DNA of 64,000 bases, from the NCBI GenBank assembly GCA_015680685.1, contig MNCI01023267.1, forward strand, positions 398,210 to 462,209, read 5' to 3'. The notes under the pieces are model-generated. The model saw nothing but the letters and a program-made list of their open reading frames with translations, was not told the DNA's origin and ran no database searches. This DNA comes from Gnetum montanum. Lineage: Eukaryota; Streptophyta; Gnetopsida; Gnetales; Gnetaceae. The position numbers and the translations under genes are program-made. The first letter of the stretch is position 1. Each line of letters opens with the position of its first letter. This document shows, piece by piece, positions 61,501-64,000 of the stretch.

Positions 61501-62941
61501 TCTGGGTTGGTCTTCGATCTATAAATAAATACATGTCAAAACAAAAAACAAACACCAAACGACGAAAGGAAATAGTAAACTTAAACAGTCCTACTTGCCC
61601 ACTCGGTACACTGTCCCAGGAGGATTCTGAAATATTGTGTGCGCGCAGGCGGCTATGAACAGAGTATTGTTGAGGTAGTCTAACCCTCGCAACAATAGTG
61701 CCCACACGTGTGTTAATGGGCATGTAGACTGGGGCCCGCAGGTAGTACCATCCTCGTTAACAAGAGGCCCTTCGTCAATGTCTTGTATGAAAACCATGAC
61801 ACCCTCTTCAGCCCTCAGTAGCATCTCCTCAAGCACGCTCCGTGCAGTCACCTCGTCAAAGTTCGACTAGATAGCCACCTCGAAATTGTCTAACAGGAAG
61901 GCCAAAAATCCACATGCGCCTTCCCTGAACCAAACCCCGTTGTCATCCACGGTTAGATCCGGGGGAGCTTCCCCGGCCTCAATGGGGCCAACCCATGCTA
62001 AGGCCCCGACAAGCTCAACAATGAGGAGGAAGCATTTACTGTCCCTGCAAGCAATCAAGACACCACAATAAATTAGCCATGCTTCAAAATAGAGCAAAAG
62101 GCGAGAGTTTACATCATGAATCGACACTCAAAATCTAAAAATTTGCTATTTACACTCAGCGTATATGCCGTGTAGACCAGCGTATACGCCGGCGAAACTA
62201 TTTACACTTAGCGTAATAACTAGCTTAGACTCGGCGTATACACTGTACACTGAGCATATACGTTGCCTAACTCAGCGTATACGCCGACAATGAACCGTTT
62301 CACGCAGTTGCCCGAACTTCGCACGCTCAGCGTATACGCCCAAGAAACCCTTGGCGTATACGCCCAAGTTCGCTTTCAGTGTAAGCAGTCTACGCTAGCA
62401 CGGAATAAACAGGTTTATGCCAGAAACAGGAAAAGCAAGTCTACACTGTAAAAACAATTATGCACGCACAACGTATACGCCGAACAAACCCTCGGTGTAT
62501 ACACCATCATAGTAAACAAAATTTATGCCGATAAAACAAACAAATCACACTGACGAAACTTCGTGCATAGAGAACTCATGACGCCGTGGCTTACGCTGAC
62601 ATAATAGTACAGAAAAATGTTTACGCTGATAAGTCTGATTATGCCCTGACAGTCTACGCTAACCCGACAGCCTACGCTATGAAGTTATGCTCGATGTATA
62701 CGCCGAAAACCCCTTGTGCCGAGAAACCCTCTACGCTCGGCGTATACACCGAGACTGTCTACGCTGAAAAAGGAAAGCGAAAAATGATAGAGGCTGGGAT
62801 CGAAGCCTACCTGTGGGATGTCACAGGCCATGAAGGGATCTTTGGCCTCGGCAGGCCCTGCAGCATGGCTTTAGTCTCCTCCGCAAATGTCAAGTCGGGA
62901 CCCTTCCTCCCCTGGCCTTCCACTTCTTTTCCCTTGCCCAT
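58542..62941 (-). pseudogene. Eight-exon gene antisense to element F (about 1050 codons)
   Basis: Exons on the minus strand: 62941-62811, 62044-61595, 61518-61274, 61184-about 60608, 60590-60144, 60017-59805, 59712-59518, 59441-58542. Introns have GT-AG ends (e.g. CAG|GTAGGC, ACG|GTAAAT, CTG|GTAAGT, ACG|GTATGT, TAG|GTACAA), T-rich 3' tracts and matching phases at six of seven joins; the join near 60.6 kb is unclear. Start MGKGKEVEGQGRKGPDLTFA; exon 4 has SISYYSTRIKGVKVVFHLSP and FFSNLFGVPADG, recalling 'putative plant transposon protein' domains; exon 6 is Glu/Lys-rich; exon 8 looks coiled-coil (about 59230-58940) and ends in a Gly/Ser/Asp-rich tail. Five in-frame TAG codons (61867, 61051, 59887, 59260, 58784) and one or two frameshifts (near 58920 and 58650) break it. 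Function unknown. Confidence 0.7.
62150..62790. repeat. GCGTATACGC array in intron 1 of the antisense gene
   Basis: Four exact palindromes (62180, 62275, 62330, 62354) and many variants (e.g. CTCGGCGTATACACCGAG near 62738, CAACGTATACGCCGA near 62469), the same word as in the E and F LTRs. Confidence 0.85.
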
Positions 62942-63212
62942 CTCGGCCTCCTTTACGCTTTCACAAGTTTACGTTGAGAAGGACTATCTACGCTGGCACC
63001 TGAAAATGCTACGCTCCGCGTCTACGCTGGGGTTTAGCGTCGGGCGTCTATGCTCAAGATTACTCTTTGGCGTCTACGCTCACAAGTAAGTTTATGCTTA
63101 CGCCAGGTACTATCGCCTACGCTGACGCTTTAGCAGTTTACGCTTACGCCTTAACAGTGTGCTCTCCCACTTACGCTCGATCCAAAGTAACAAACAAATG
63201 AAACCCACTTTC

Positions 63213-63422
63213 TTTATATAGCACCTCGCTGATGCTGACGCTGACGCAGCCGTTTGTGCCGCCACTTACGCCGCCGTCGCTCCTTTTTCACCATTTTGTG
63301 CCTTTTTACTTGTTTTCACTAAAATTTGCCCGAAAAGAATTAAAAAATTATTAAAATTTATTAAAAATTATTAAAAACAAGATTATTACGTCCTGGTTCC
63401 CCCGTTGACCCTATGTCACGTG
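63213..63422 (-). promoter_or_regulatory. Candidate promoter of the antisense gene
   Basis: On the minus strand TATATAAA (63220-63213) lies 272 bases before the ATG at 62941, and a G-box (TCACGTG; core 63417-63422) lies further upstream. Between TATA and ATG are many TACGC/GCGTA words like those in the LTR. Position and strand fit; activity is inference. Confidence 0.5.
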
Positions 63423-63453
63423 TTTACGCTGAACACTCTAGTGTAAACTGCCG

Positions 63454-63596
63454 TTACGGCCTGGTAAGGCCTTAAACTGCCATTTCCCAATTCACTTACG
63501 GCCCGGTAAGACCTTAAACTGCCACTTACGACCCGGTAAGGCCTTAAACTACCATTTTCTAATCTAGTTACGGCCCGGTAAGGCGTTAAACTACCA
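63454..63596 (+). repeat. Four 29-bp repeats with TTAAACT cores, right of the antisense gene
   Basis: Copies at 63454, 63496, 63526 and 63568, each close to TTACGGCCCGGTAAGGCCTT followed by AAACTRCCA, separated by 13, 1 and 13 bases. The core is that of the left-hand arrays. Confidence 0.85.
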
Positions 63597-64000
63597 TGCA
63601 TCCCGGTGTGACGGTAATCCACCATTATGCATGTACACATAGTTTAAAAGCACCAAAAGACACAGAACGATACCCCTTTGCTTATTCAGCTCTCTGTTTA
63701 TTGGCAGAAGCAAGCTCAATGGACTTCCGGCATTTAACTGCACCGTTAATCATTGATGGACCATACGGAAAAATTACAAGAGACATTAACATAAATCTCA
63801 TCAACTTGAGTTCACCAACGGACAACGTAGTCATAGCCTCAACACAGTGAATAACAGATGATTACAATGGCATGACAAAGTTCCTTGACATAGAGGCAGA
63901 GAATATCACCGAGGACCCGTTGGCCGAAACTCCCATCGTCATGCCCGATTGGGAAATTAAAACTTTTAAATTAAGCACCTTATTACAACCGCCACTAGCC
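63596..64000 (+). pseudogene. Likely N-terminal part of pol of F, runs off the window
   Basis: One frame, the same as gag-protease by coordinate, reads LIIDGPYGKITRDININLIN and, after one TGA at 63848, MTKFLDIEAENITEDPLAET and MPDWEIKTFKLSTLLQPPLA. The last phrase resembles the linker before RT in Tat-type polyproteins. No RT motif is reached before the edge, so the call rests on position. Confidence 0.4.

Larger units (their letters stand above)
51868..64000 (+). mobile_element. Tat-like element F, nested in E, with an antisense gene; runs off the window
   Basis: 5' LTR 51868-53068, five-base spacer, tRNA-Asn-like primer site, long leader, gag-protease (53737-57874), a 5.7-kb block with TTAAACT arrays and a spliced minus-strand gene, and what looks like the start of pol at 63596-64000. 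It shares LTR type with E but lies in the opposite orientation inside E's RT. Its 3' LTR and target duplication lie outside the window. Confidence 0.8.

Noticed and set aside
63454-63596. CRISPR-like array
   Set aside because: Eukaryotic retroelement context, spacers of 1 and 13 bases, no cas genes.
1-64000. tRNA or rRNA genes
   Set aside because: No cloverleaf or rRNA sequence recognised; tRNA-like words are primer-binding sites after LTRs.

Overview
The window looks like a stretch of a large, retrotransposon-rich land-plant nuclear genome. A gymnosperm, perhaps a conifer, is my best guess, but this is inference. It holds plant intron-exon genes with GT-AG introns, old Ty3/gypsy LTR elements of Athila-like and Tat-like type nested in each other, and many stop codons of the kind left by C-to-T decay of methylated DNA. 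No rRNA, tRNA or bacterial-type operon was seen.

Left end (1-4000): the last exons of an unidentified plus-strand gene, then an open three-exon plant glutamate receptor-like (GLR) gene at 602-3889. This is the only clearly intact-looking host gene. Its simplest splice model lacks the pore loop.

5-19 kb: a well-delimited, gag-only Athila-like element (A1, 5378-11392, TSD AATGG); intergenic DNA with one possible transmembrane exon on the minus strand; a decayed Helitron replicase piece next to an orphan Deg-protease exon; then low-complexity DNA with a long diverged direct repeat.

19-40 kb: a decayed gypsy element (T1) in the order gag-PR-archaeal-type RNase H-RT-RNase H-integrase; a full-length decayed Athila-like element (A2, 25026-35062); and the 5' half of a third one (A3, 35278-40250). 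A3 is cut off inside RT by the LTR of a Tat-like element (D, 40251 to about 47.3 kb).

47-64 kb: a minus-strand Tat-like element (E: RT, RNase H, archaeal RNase H, integrase, 3' LTR; contains a 237-base N gap). Its pol is broken at 51868 by a plus-strand element of the same LTR family (F). F has an LTR, a tRNA-Asn-like PBS, gag and protease. Then comes a 5.7-kb block holding an eight-exon gene on the opposite strand, with its own TATA box, splice sites of matching phase and flanking TTAAACT repeat arrays. Pol seems to resume at the window's right edge.

The most unusual signals are (1) this spliced antisense gene inside F, and (2) the fact that each LTR family carries its own short palindromic word in many copies upstream of its TATA box. 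In E and F the word is GCGTATACGC, with 12 exact copies in the window, and it recurs in the leader of F and in intron 1 of the antisense gene.
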